Assembly (NCBI GenBank): GCA_963575745.1 | Contig: CAUYUJ010015516.1 | Coordinates: forward strand, 15,001-35,000 | Origin: Prorocentrum cordatum | Lineage: Eukaryota > Sar > Dinophyceae > Prorocentrales > Prorocentraceae | Direction of reading: 5' to 3' | Length of the DNA stretch: 20,000 nucleotides | In this document: positions 7,628-14,498 of the stretch, piece after piece | Position numbering within the stretch: the first letter of the stretch is position 1 | How the letters are laid out: the number at the start of each line of letters is the position of its first letter | The notes under the pieces: model-generated | Seen by the model: only the letters and a program-made list of their open reading frames with translations | What the model was told of the DNA's origin: nothing | The model's database searches: none | Program-made: the position numbers and the translations under genes

Positions 7628-8467
7628 CGCACCCCGAGGCCTGTTTTTAGGGCGGGCAGGGCGCTTCGCCTGAGACTTATTCATCACCTCTGACTCTGAA
7701 GCTGAAACAGTGGCAACAGTTTCGCCGATGGAGAGCGTGGTTTTCAAAACGTGGCTCTCGCCTCAGCGCCGCGCATATTCGTTTTGAACATTTGCAAGAG
7801 CTTCGCGGAGTGAGGGCGGGTCGTTCTCAAAATGAGGCTCTCGCCACAGCGCCGCGCACATTCGTATTACAAATGTGGACGAGCTTCACGGATTGAGGGC
7901 GGGTCGTTTTCAAAAGAGAGCTCTCGCCTTAGCGCCGCGCACATTCGTATTAAACACAATGGCGAATGAGCTTCACATATTGAGGGCGGCTCTTTTTCAA
8001 CACGTGGTTTTCGCCTGAGCGCCGCGCACACTCGTTCATTAAAATTTGGAAGAGTTCCACCGCGTCCCATGATCCGAATTTGGAAGAGGAAGAGTTTCAC
8101 GGACCTCACCAGAAATTGCGTTTTGAAAGGATTCTGGATTTTGCGGGCGCAATAATTATGTTGATTCGCGGTGTTGAAAGTTCCCCCCCAAAAAAATCTT
8201 TCTGACACGATTCTGGATCGTCAAGACGCAACAGTCAGGTTGATCCGTGGCGTTGAAATCCCGAGAACCATGTTTGGGCATGCTTCAGGGTCTTCAAACG
8301 GTTGTCTTTCAACGAGCCAGCTCCCTCAATGGAGATGAACCCCTACCTATGAAGAGGGAGCTTGGAGGGGGGGGGTACTGCAACATCGTTGATGACTCTT
8401 GGGTTTACACTGGCCCTCCTCCTCCTCCTCGTCCTCCTCCTCCTCCTCCTCCTCCTCCTCCTCCTCC
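7628..8467. repeat. Higher-order satellite, unit 3 (~840 bp)
   Basis: Same layout again, with four subrepeats (marker near 7768, 7851, 7933 and 8020), the longer module and a terminal CTC tract (about 8416-8467). It differs from unit 2 by a short duplication GGAAGAGGAAGAG near 8082, a C/A run at 8185-8197 and a shortened phrase after CAATGGAGATGAACCCC. After the CTC tract the next unit start (CGCACCCCG) is missing. The sequence instead continues with CGAATCGCTGGCCGGTGCCA, so the array ends here. Confidence 0.88.
8416..8467 (+). repeat. (CTC)n tract ending the satellite array
   Basis: Runs of CTC with one GTC interruption. It faces a (GAG)n tract at 8624-8697 in the opposite orientation, so the two could pair as arms of a large hairpin with a ~155-base loop. 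Confidence 0.9.
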
Positions 8468-8623
8468 CCCTCGAATCGCTGGCCGGTGCCATCGGCCGGC
8501 GACTCGAGGGGAGGGGGCGGCCTGGCCCTCATGCCCAGAGATTCGAGGGAACGTTTTTTCCGATCTGGCGTTTCTTCTGGATGTCGGCCTCCGGGACCCG
8601 GCGAGCTCAGAGGGGAAGTGAGA
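8468..8623. other. Loop segment between mirrored CTC and GAG tracts
   Basis: It begins with CATCGGCCGGCGACTCGAGG GGAG, a phrase that also occurs near 4979-5002 (CATCGGCTGGCGACTCGAGG GGAG), so it carries a small dispersed repeat. It ends with GGCGAGCTCAGAGGGGAAGT GAGAAGG, which recurs at about 8707. No gene is recognised. Confidence 0.5.
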
Positions 8624-8697
8624 AGGGGGAGGAGGAGGAGGAGGAGGAGGAGGAGGAGGAGGAGGAGGAGGAGGAGGAGGAGGAGGAGGAGGAGGTG
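8624..8697 (+). repeat. (GAG)n purine tract
   Basis: About 70 bases of uninterrupted GAG triplets, the reverse complement of the CTC tracts elsewhere in the window. Open frames through it give poly-E, poly-R or poly-G and carry no gene signal. Confidence 0.93.
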
Positions 8698-8701
8698 GAA
8701 C

Positions 8702-8902
8702 TCGGCGGCGAGCCCGGGGGTGAAGTGAGAAGGAGCGGGCCTTCTCAGAAGGCTCTGGAGTCCCTGGGTCTTCTTTGGGAAGTATTGTAAGTCTTCCCGA
8801 TCACAGAGAAACCTTCTCGGAAGGCGCGAGGGCCTCTGAGAAGTCCCGCCGCCCTTTCAGAAGGCCTTTTCCGTCTCACTTCCCCCCTTAGCTCGCCGCC
8901 GA
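8702..8902. repeat. Inverted repeat with 44-bp arms
   Basis: The left arm 8702-8745 (TCGGCGGCGAGCCCGGGGGT then GAAGTGAGAAGG and GGCCTTCT) is complementary to the right arm 8859-8902 at 36 of 44 positions without gaps. The interior holds smaller symmetrical pieces, CCTTCTCAGAAGG (8740-8752) and GGGAAG with CTTCCC around 8778-8799. The structure is therefore roughly symmetrical down to its centre. The first part of the left arm also recurs as a direct repeat near 8600-8626, before the GAG tract. It could be a fold-back element or a structured transcript. Confidence 0.75.
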
Positions 8903-9282
8903 TCTCGGGCCCGCGGCTGTCAGAAATGGGTCCGGGACGAAAAAACACTCCCGGGTAACTATCTGTGCTTCTGTGTATGTTTTCCCCCCTCCTGATGCCA
9001 ACCATCTGCGGCCCCGGCCATCAAGCAGGGATCTCCGAGACGCAGTGACTCGCCCTGGGAGAGGGGTTGGGACCTCTGGGGCCGCGGATGGAAAAAGTCA
9101 AACCCTGGAATTGCGATTTTCCGGCTGCGCGCCAGAGTGACTCTGGGAAAGAGTGACCGTGGGTGCGCGGCATCTGGGGGGCAGCGAAGGGATCAAACAC
9201 AAGCGCGCAAGACGCTACTACCGCATCGCGCTCGGCGATCGGAGGACCCTGTCGGCGTGTGGAAGACTCTTTTCTGTTTGAC
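8903..9282. other. Anonymous sequence with a weak family A match
   Basis: On the minus strand, 9053-9079 reads CCAGAGGTCCCAACCCCTCT CCCAGGG, close to CCAGAGGTCTCGACCCCTTC CCCAGGA in the family A copy downstream. Outside that block I see no clear match and no gene. Open frames on both strands are short and compositionally biased. Confidence 0.35.
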
Positions 9283-9331
9283 TCGGCGTCGTCTTCGTCG
9301 TCGTCGTCGTCCTTGTCGTCGTCGCCGTCGC
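9283..9331 (+). repeat. (GTC)n / (GTCGTC) trinucleotide tract
   Basis: CGTCGTCTTCGTCGTCGTCG followed by TCGTCCTTGTCGTCGTCGCC and GTCG. It encodes poly-D/E-like or poly-R/S stretches depending on frame, with no recognisable gene context. Confidence 0.85.
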
Positions 9332-9464
9332 ATTTGACCCCACTTTCTCTGGGCCCGTCGCCGCTCCCCCCCATTCAGGGTCGGCGGCATCGTCCGCAAG
9401 GCCTTCCCAAGCCAAACCCGGACGATGCGATTGTTCCACATTAGGCGTGCTCGCCCCGTTTCGC

Positions 9465-9670
9465 GCCCCCAGACCCCCGACGTCGTGATTTGTGCATAAC
9501 GTCGACCCCCAGAGGTCTCGACCCCTTCCCCAGGACCATTTTTTTTTACCCTGACTCCTCTTCGACGGCCCCGAGGCCCGGTGGAGGACCCCCAGAGGCC
9601 AAAAACGCGGAACATCTCCCTCCGCGATTCCTTCCATATCGCGAGCGGTTTCTGGGCCCACGGCCCTCAC
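9465..9670 (+). repeat. Dispersed repeat family A, reference copy
   Basis: The blocks in order are CAGACCCCCGACGTCGTGAT, CATAACGTCGACCCCCAGAG, GTCTCGACCCCTTCCCCAGG, GACGGCCCCGAGGCCCGGTG, GACCCCCAGAGGCC and ATCGCGAGCGGTTTCTGGG. The same order occurs at 3395-3775 on plus and at 5200-5375 on minus, with fragments near 20-90 and 9053-9079. No terminal repeats, poly-A tail or coding potential were found, so its class is unknown. A SINE-like or MITE-like origin are both possible. Confidence 0.7.
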
Positions 9671-9854
9671 AGATCGATCCGGCGCGAGAGGTGCCTCAGA
9701 GGGACGGGGGGCCTCGGGCCTCCGGGTCGCCCTACCTTCTCACGGCACCGGGCCTCGGGGCGCACCGGTCCTGGCCGCCTTCCTGGCCTGGCCTGGGAGG
9801 GGCCACGGGCCCAAGACGGGCCTGGCACGGGCCCCCAAGAGTTACACTGCTTTG
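9671..9854. other. GC-rich anonymous spacer
   Basis: High GC, with overlapping open frames on both strands that continue from neighbouring repeats. GGCCTGGCCTGG and GGGCCCAAGACGGGCCTGGC show local duplication. No gene is recognised. Confidence 0.4.
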
Positions 9855-9884
9855 TAGAATTATGGCATACAATAGTGTTAGTTG

Positions 9885-9961
9885 TATGTATGTTTGTATA
9901 TGCATGTATGCGTCAAGATCTATATTTGTATATATACACACATATATACATATGTATATAC

Positions 9962-10000
<39 letters not shown>
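9885..10000. repeat. TA/TATG microsatellite
   Basis: GTATGTATGTTTGTATATGC-type sequence passes into CACATATATACATATGTATA and then an unbroken TA run of about 32 bases (about 9967-9999). It is the most AT-rich stretch of the window, next to GC-rich DNA on both sides. Such a duplex-unwinding-prone tract can extrude cruciforms. A scaffold or origin role cannot be claimed from composition alone. Confidence 0.92.
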
Positions 10001-10005
<5 letters not shown>

Positions 10006-10074
10006 GAGGGGGGCCGAACGGCCATTCATCGTCCCTGGGCGCGTGGCTACATAGGGAATTCGTGGTGAGAGCTC

Positions 10075-10130
10075 TGTTTGTTGCGTTGTTGTTGTCGTTG
10101 TTGTTGTTGTTGGTGTAGTTGTTGTTGCTG
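10075..10130 (+). repeat. (GTT)n tract
   Basis: TTGTTGCGTTGTTGTTGTCG followed by more GTT triplets, GGTGTAGTTG and TTGTTGCTG. A similar GTT/GTC tract lies at about 11233-11270. Confidence 0.85.
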
Positions 10131-10264
10131 AATGTGAATTACTAAAAAAATATATGGTCGGACACCTTAAAGGCGCTTTGGCGCTCTCGCCGAGGCGCCG
10201 GCTACATTTTCTTGGAAAATGAGGCTCACGCTCGGTCGGTTTGGGGGACCGCCAAAACCGGCCC
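10131..10264. other. Short unique spacer with GCGCC palindromes
   Basis: Contains AAAGGCGCTTTGGCGCTCTC and GAGGCGCC, giving small nested palindromes, then CCGCCAAAACCGGCC. No gene is recognised. It separates the GTT tract from the ~169-bp tandem repeat. Confidence 0.4.
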
Positions 10265-11000
10265 CCCAACAACAACAACGCTCCCGTTCGAGGTTTCCTC
10301 CTTTTTTACTCAGGGTCGTTGTTCTTGCTCGCCGCCGAAAGCCGCCGTTCTAACAAAACCAGCGCTCCCGCTCGAGACTTCCTCCCGTTGTACCTTGGAC
10401 TAGCGCGCTAGTCTTTCTCTTATCGGCGCCGCCCCCAGCAAAAACAACGATCCTGCTCGAGGCTTCCTCCCTTTTTTACTCAAGGCGGTGCTCCTCCTCG
10501 CCGCCGAAAACAGCCGCCCCGACAAAACCAGCGCTCCCGCCCGAGACTTCCTTGCGTTTTACGCTGGGCTGGCGCCCAACTCTCTTTTGAATCGGCGCCG
10601 CTCCCAGCAAGAACAACGCTCCCGCTCGAGATTTCCTCTTTTTTTCCTCGTGACGGTGCTGTTCCTCGCCGCCGACAGCCCCCGTCCCGACAAAACCACG
10701 GTTCCCGCTCGATGCTTCCTCCTTTCTTCCCCCTTTCTTACTCAAGGCGGTGTTCCTCCTCGCCGCCGAAAGCCGCCGTCCCAGCAAAACCAGCGCTCCC
10801 AGCCTGAGACTTCGTCTTGTGTTACGCTGGACTAGGGCCCCACTCTCTTCAGCATTGGCGCCGCTCCCAACAACAACAGCAACCCTGCTCGAGACTTCCT
10901 CCCTTCTACTCAGGGCCAGGTCCTTGCCTCACCGCCGACAGCCCCCATCCACATCAAGGCAATCCTGTCGTTCGATACTTCTTTGTGCTTTACTTTTCGC
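10265..11000 (+). repeat. ~169-bp tandem repeat made of two ~85-bp halves
   Basis: The phrase GCTCCCGCTCGAGACTTCCT or a close variant recurs near 10279, 10363, 10449, 10529, 10617, 10701, 10793, 10882 and 10965, giving a sub-period of about 85 bp. Alternate halves differ. One carries CTCGCCGCCGAAAGCCGCCG and ACAAAACCAGC. The other carries TCGGCGCCGCTCCCAGCAA and AACAACG. The full unit is about 169 bp (starts near 10311, 10481, 10650, 10742 and 10910). The fourth start is early because one half-unit is missing. The plus-strand open frames are repeat-derived. Confidence 0.88.
10398..10413. repeat. 16-bp perfect palindrome
   Basis: GACTAGCGCGCTAGTC is its own reverse complement. The equivalent place in other copies of the ~169-bp repeat is GGGCTGGCGCCCAACTC or GGACTAGGGCCCCACTC, where the symmetry is partial. 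The perfect palindrome is therefore specific to this copy. Confidence 0.85.
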
Positions 11001-11225
11001 TGGGGTTCCACTGGCGGTCTCGCATCGGCGCAGCAAGGCGCGGGCATGTGGTTTCGAGGCGGGATATGCTGAAATTCCTCGGAGGAGGTGTTTGAAAGAC
11101 CTCATTGGGCGGGAGATCTGGGAATGGGAGTAACGGGCCCCGCTATAGAACAAGAGTCCCCCATTACGTGTATGGTTATCATGATGGTCGCATGCTTCGT
11201 GTGGAAACATCGCGCATGATGGCAA
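11001..11225. other. Anonymous spacer
   Basis: Low repeat content and mixed composition. Short open frames continue in from the repeats on each side, and none shows a recognisable motif. It could be old unique DNA between two satellite blocks. Confidence 0.4.
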
Positions 11226-11461
11226 AATGATTGTCGTTGTTGTTGTTGCCGTTGTTGTTTGTTGTCGTCGCCCCGCCCGCGACCCACCCGCGACCCACCC
11301 CGCGACCCACCCCGCGACCCACCCCGCGACCCACCCGCGACACAACCCGCGACCCACCCGCGACCCACCCCGCGACCCACCCGCGACCCACCCCGCGACG
11401 CATCCGCGACCTATCCGCGACCCACCCGCGACCCACCCGCGACCCACCCCCCGACCCACCC
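11226..11461 (+). repeat. GTT tract followed by CGCGACCCACC minisatellite
   Basis: After a GTT/GTC tract (11233-11270) comes a minisatellite of CGCGACCCACC or CGCGACCCACCC units, 11 or 12 bp long, with about 16 copies to 11461. Variants include CGCGACACAAC, CGCGACGCATC and CGCGACCTATC. The mix of 11- and 12-bp units means the reading frame shifts repeatedly. The R-, D-, P-, T- and H-rich frames are therefore unlikely to be a protein. Confidence 0.92.
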
Positions 11462-11614
11462 TCACGGGAGGAGAAACCACCCAGACCCGACAATCGACGT
11501 TTACCAGACGGCCCTGGGCGTTTACTAAACAGCCCTGCCCTGTTCAATTCATTCCTCGCGTGCGTGTACTCAACGGCTTCGCTTGTCGGGGTGGTTATTT
11601 CTGCCCTCTACACC
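11462..11614. other. Spacer interrupting the CGCGACCCACC minisatellite
   Basis: About 150 bases of non-repetitive sequence between the main minisatellite and a short second cluster. It contains GGGCGTTTACTAAACAGCCC, in which GGGC and GTTTA pair with TAAAC and GCCC as a small hairpin. No gene is recognised. Confidence 0.4.
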
Positions 11615-11685
11615 CGCGACTTACCCGCGACCCAAAAGCTACCCACCCGCGACCCATTTGCGACCCACCCGCGACCTACCCACAT
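11615..11685 (+). repeat. Second, degenerate CGCGACCCACC cluster
   Basis: Phrases ACCCGCGACTTACCCGCGAC, CCACCCGCGACCCATTTGCG and ACCCACCCGCGACCTACCC repeat the 11-12-bp unit with more substitutions than the main block, separated from it by about 150 bp. Confidence 0.8.
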
Positions 11686-11703
11686 TGGTTTAACGAAAAA
11701 ATC

Positions 11704-11761
11704 GGCGCCTGCGGCGGGCTCGTTGTTTTAATGTGTGAAACATTGGCGCCTGCGGCGGGCT
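11704..11761 (+). repeat. 17-bp direct repeat, 41 bp apart
   Basis: GGCGCCTGCGGCGGGCT occurs exactly twice, at 11704-11720 and 11745-11761. The sequence between them contains TTTAATGTGTGAAACATT, which pairs imperfectly with itself. Confidence 0.85.
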
Positions 11762-11825
11762 TCTCCAGTGTCTCGCAAACCGCCGACGTCCCCACCTATC
11801 CCTCACTTTTATCCGCATCTGCGGT

Positions 11826-11887
11826 GTGTGTGTGTGTGTATGTATACATGTACAACAAAAATATAGCAGCCGGCCCCTTGCGGGGCC
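11826..11887. repeat. TG microsatellite and short GC hairpin
   Basis: A (TG)7-like run passes into TATGTATACATGTACA. About 20 bases later GGCCCC-TTGC-GGGGCC (11872-11887) forms a perfect 6-bp hairpin, extended by CAG and CTG further out. There is no T run after the stem, so I do not call a terminator. Confidence 0.6.
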
Positions 11888-12084
11888 ATCAGGCTGCGAG
11901 GCTTAGGTGCGCTGCTCCCTGTACCAGTTCCAGTTCCCAATGTTACAGTATTGCTTTCTGCTTCTTACTGTGCATGGTTACTGTCCGCGCAAGGGGGGGA
12001 GCCGAAAACGATGTTCTAAACGTCCCCGAATCACGTCCTCAGAATTACTGGGGGGCACTGAGACACGTAAAAAACACTTGAGGC

Positions 12085-12440
12085 TCGCGCTCCCGACGCA
12101 AGAATCCCTCGTAAATTACGCTGTGCTCGCGCCCCCGAGGCCAAGATCCCTCGCACAGAAAAATGTATTCGCGCCCCCGAAACCACGACCCCTCGTAAAA
12201 TACACCATGCTCGCGCTCATGAGGCCGCGATCGGCCCCCCGAAACTATTGCCATGTTCCCGCCTCTGGGGCCACGATCCCTTATAATTTACGCCACATTC
12301 GCGCCCCCGAGGCTACGATCCAGCGTAAATTGCACCACACTCGCGCCTCCGAGGCCACGATTTCCCGTAAATTACACCACATTTGCGGCCCCGAGGCCAC
12401 GATCTCACATAAATTACCCCACAGTCGCGCCCCCGAGGCC
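12085..12440 (+). repeat. 42-bp tandem repeat, about nine copies
   Basis: The phrase CTCGCGCCCCCGAGGCCACG or a variant recurs near 12085, 12127, 12169, 12210, 12257, 12299, 12341, 12382 and 12424, giving a period of about 42 bp. Each unit also holds ATCCCTCGTAAATTACACCA. Because 42 is 14 codons, a plus-strand frame keeps register and gives a 14-residue repeat (such as APPRPRSLVNYTTL). The minus strand gives a similar one (REREHSVIYEGSW-like). The peptide periodicity follows from the DNA period and does not by itself indicate coding. The repeat merges into the long array after CTCGAGTAGC. Confidence 0.9.
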
Positions 12441-12678
12441 TCGAGTAGCACCCAGGAAGCCCCAAGAGGCCGTCAAGAGGAGAAGTCCAAGGAGGCGCCC
12501 AAGACGCGCCCAAGAGGCTTCCAAGAAGCCCAAGAGATACCCCACGAGGCCCCAAAGACGCCCAAAGCGCTTCCAAGAGGCCCCCGAGAGGCTCCATACG
12601 ACACCCCAATACATATACAAGAGGCCTCAGACCCACAACCCAGGCACGGTGGCGGGACGGGCCGAAGGTCACTAGGGT
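12441..12678 (+). repeat. Leading partial block of the CCAAGA array
   Basis: Phrases CCCAAGAGGCCGTCAAGAGG, GCCCAAGACGCGCCCAAGAG and CTTCCAAGAAGCCCAAGAG are diverged versions of the CCCAAGACGG/CCTCCAAGA units that dominate the next 5 kb. This block lies before the first conserved head (12679) and is probably an older, mutated edge of the array. Confidence 0.75.
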
Positions 12679-13466
12679 CCGCCGCCCCCTGTCGATTCAT
12701 CGCAGGGGTGCCTGGCGTGCTGGATCTTTTCGGTTTTGGTTTTGGTTCTTTTTTGAAAAGAACTCTCCCAGTGGGTTTCGGCCCGTCCCGCCGGCCGCGC
12801 CCCAAGACCCGCAAAACGCACACGCCATCGCCCAATCCCAATTCTTCCTCCAAGACGCCCCAACATGGCCTCCAGGATGGTCACGTTGGCCCAAGATGGC
12901 CTCCAAGATTGGTCCAAGATGGCCTCCAAGTCCACCCAAGATGGTCCAAGACGGCCTCCGAGACGGCCCAAGAGGGTCCAAGACACCTCCAAGTTCGCCC
13001 AAGAAGCCTCCAAGACGGCCCAAGAGGCCTCAAAGAGGTTTTCCAGGAGGGCCCGAAGAGGCCACAATCGTCCACGTCACGATGGTGTTGGAAGGTTTTT
13101 GTTGTTTTTGTCTGTTCGGCTTCCCGACGCTCCAAGACAGCCCAGGAGGCCTCCAAGAGCGCCCCAAGACGGCCCAAGAGGCCTCCAGGAGCGCCCCAAG
13201 ACGGCCCCAAGACGGCCCAAGAGGCACCCAAGATCGCCCAAGAGGCCCCCAAGAGGGCCCCATGACGGCCCAAGAGGCCTCCAAGACGGCCCCAAGACGT
13301 CCTCCAAGAAGACCTTCAAGATGCCCATGTGTTCCCCGAAGGCTTTCCAAACCGATTCGGGGAACACATGGTCCGATAAGTTGGCAGGTCTGGCCTCAAC
13401 GTTCGGCCACATAGGCGCTTCCACAAAGACAGGGGGCGGCGGTGATTCGCCGTAGGCGTCTTCGAT
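12679..13466 (+). repeat. CCAAGA array, large unit 1 (788 bp)
   Basis: The head begins CCGCCGCCCCCTGTCGATTC and ATCGCAGGGGTGCCTGGCGT, then CGGTTTTGGTTTTGGTTC with a GTTCTTTT/AAAAGAAC hairpin (12745-12763). The body consists of CCAAGA-type phrases with a ~90-bp spacer module near 13048-13135. The tail (13326-13466) carries a 15-bp hairpin and GGCAGGTCTGGCCTCAACGT. A long plus-strand frame crosses most of the unit and stops at GGGGDSP in the tail. Several minus-strand frames are open as well. I treat these as stop-poor repeat frames. Confidence 0.88.
13326..13370. repeat. Unit-tail hairpin, copy 1 (15-bp perfect stem)
   Basis: CATGTGTTCCCCGAA and TTCGGGGAACACATG flank a 15-base loop GGCTTTCCAAACCGA. 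The same structure occurs in units 2 (14358-14402), 3 (15509-15553) and 4 (16329-16372) at the same place, so it is a conserved part of the unit tail. Stem variants are described in the findings. Confidence 0.88.
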
Positions 13467-13496
13467 CCGCCGCCCCCTGTCGATTCATCGCAGGGG
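13430..13496. repeat. Unit-junction double palindrome (two mutually exclusive hairpins)
   Basis: CAGGGGGCGGCGG (13430-13442) is fully complementary to CCGCCGCCCCCTG (13467-13479) across a 24-base loop that itself contains GGCGGTGATTCGCC. The right arm also pairs forward: CCCCTG-T-CGAT (13474-13484) with ATCG-CAGGGG (13487-13496), one bulge. The CCCCTG segment can be used in only one hairpin at a time. The arrangement recurs at the junctions near 14462-14528, 15613-15679 and 16432-16498, with substitutions that weaken one or the other stem in some copies. Confidence 0.8.
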
Positions 13497-13853
13497 TGCC
13501 TGGCGTGCTAGACCTCTCGGTTTTGGTTTTGGTTCTTTTTCCTAAAGAACTCTCCCTGTGGGTTTTGGCCCGTCCCGCTGGGGTCCCGCGAGGATTGCCC
13601 ACGTGCACGAACTCCACGAATCATCCTCCCTGAAACGGCCGTTTCGCTCGGGACATCCTCAACAAATCGCGAAGATGGCCCAAGATGGCCTCCAAGTCCG
13701 CCCAAGATGGTCCAAGACGGCCTCCAAGTCCGCCCAAGAGGGTCCAAGACGGCCCAAGAGGCCCCTCAGAGGCCTCCCGGACGGCCCAAGAGGCCTCCAA
13801 GAGGTCCTCCAGGAGGGCCCGGAGAGGCCAAAATCATTGCTTTTCGTTAGGCT

Positions 13854-13856
<3 letters not shown>

Positions 13857-13892
<36 letters not shown>

Positions 13893-14157
13893 CGTGCACG
13901 TCCAGGGTGCATTGGCAGTAGTGGCACTCGGGCTCATACCGGTGCTCAGAAGCAGAGGCACCTGGCAGCTGCGCGCCACGCGTGTGCGGAACCTTGCCAC
14001 AAGTCTTCCAGGCACGCAGCGGTTCCACGTATTTCTGGGCCGGCCGCGCTTGCGGGGGCCACGCGGGCGGGCTAGGTCAAAACCCCCGGGCGTGAAAACG
14101 CAGCGCCTCACTGCACTGCCGTCCGGTTGCCGGGCAACGTCTCCCATGAGGACCCAT
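13857..14157 (-). mobile_element. Probable 5'-truncated non-LTR retrotransposon fragment with CT-repeat tail
   Basis: This segment interrupts the spacer module of unit 2 and has no counterpart in the other spacers, so it is a later insertion. On the minus strand it is open from an ATG near 14147. It reads MGDVARQPDGSAVRRCVF, then about 12 residues later RKRGRPRNTWN. A GHV-R-P-like stretch followed by an RRGRPR-x-x-W motif is the usual pattern near the C-terminus of LINE-type reverse transcriptases. After the coding-like part the minus strand ends in a ~31-base CT repeat (13857-13887 as GA on plus), like a microsatellite 3' tail. No RT catalytic motif is present, so it is a dead fragment. Target-site duplication could not be defined. 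Alternatively the basic GRPR segment is a chance AT-hook-like match. Confidence 0.45.
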
Positions 14158-14357
14158 AAGGATTTGGAATGTGCTTCTTCTCGGCTTTCCGACTGCTCAA
14201 GACGGCCCAAGAGTCACCCAAGATCGCCCAAGAGGCACCCAAGAGGGCCCCATGACGGCCCAAGTGGCCTCCAAGATGGCCCCAAGAGACCTCCAAGACG
14301 TCCTCCAAGAAGGCCCGAAAGGTCCAAGACGTCCTCCAAGAAGACCTTCAAGATGCC

Positions 14358-14402
14358 CACGTGTTCCCCGAAGGCTTTCCAAACCGATTCGGGGAACACA
14401 TG
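14358..14402. repeat. Unit-tail hairpin, copy 2
   Basis: CACGTGTTCCCCGAA faces TTCGGGGAACACATG with an identical loop to copy 1. One of 15 pairs is lost: C opposite A on plus, or U opposite G if the minus strand is transcribed, which is a tolerated wobble. Confidence 0.85.
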
Positions 14403-14498
14403 GTCCGATAGCTTGGCAGGTCTGGCCTCAACGTTCGGCCACATAGGCACTTCCACAAAGGCAGGGGGCGGCGGTGATTCGCCGTAGGCGTCTTCGAT

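Larger units (their letters stand above)
13467..14498 (+). repeat. CCAAGA array, large unit 2 (1032 bp, interrupted)
   Basis: Head, body and tail are as in unit 1. The head hairpin is GTTCTTT/AAAGAAC (13532-13550). Its spacer module (starting near 13813) is split by a ~300-bp insertion at about 13857-14157, after which the module resumes at AAGGATTTGG. Without the insertion the unit would be about 730 bp. The tail hairpin is at 14358-14402. Confidence 0.88.

Noticed and set aside
11227-12081. 284-codon plus-strand frame across the CGCGACCCACC minisatellite
   Set aside because: It begins in a GTT tract, runs through an 11/12-bp repeat that shifts frame between copies, and then crosses unrelated spacer and microsatellite with no recognised motif.
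11907-13265. 452-codon plus-strand frame
   Set aside because: It spans three unrelated repeat types (the 42-bp repeat, the array edge and a CCAAGA unit). Openness follows from repeat composition, and overlapping minus-strand frames are just as open.
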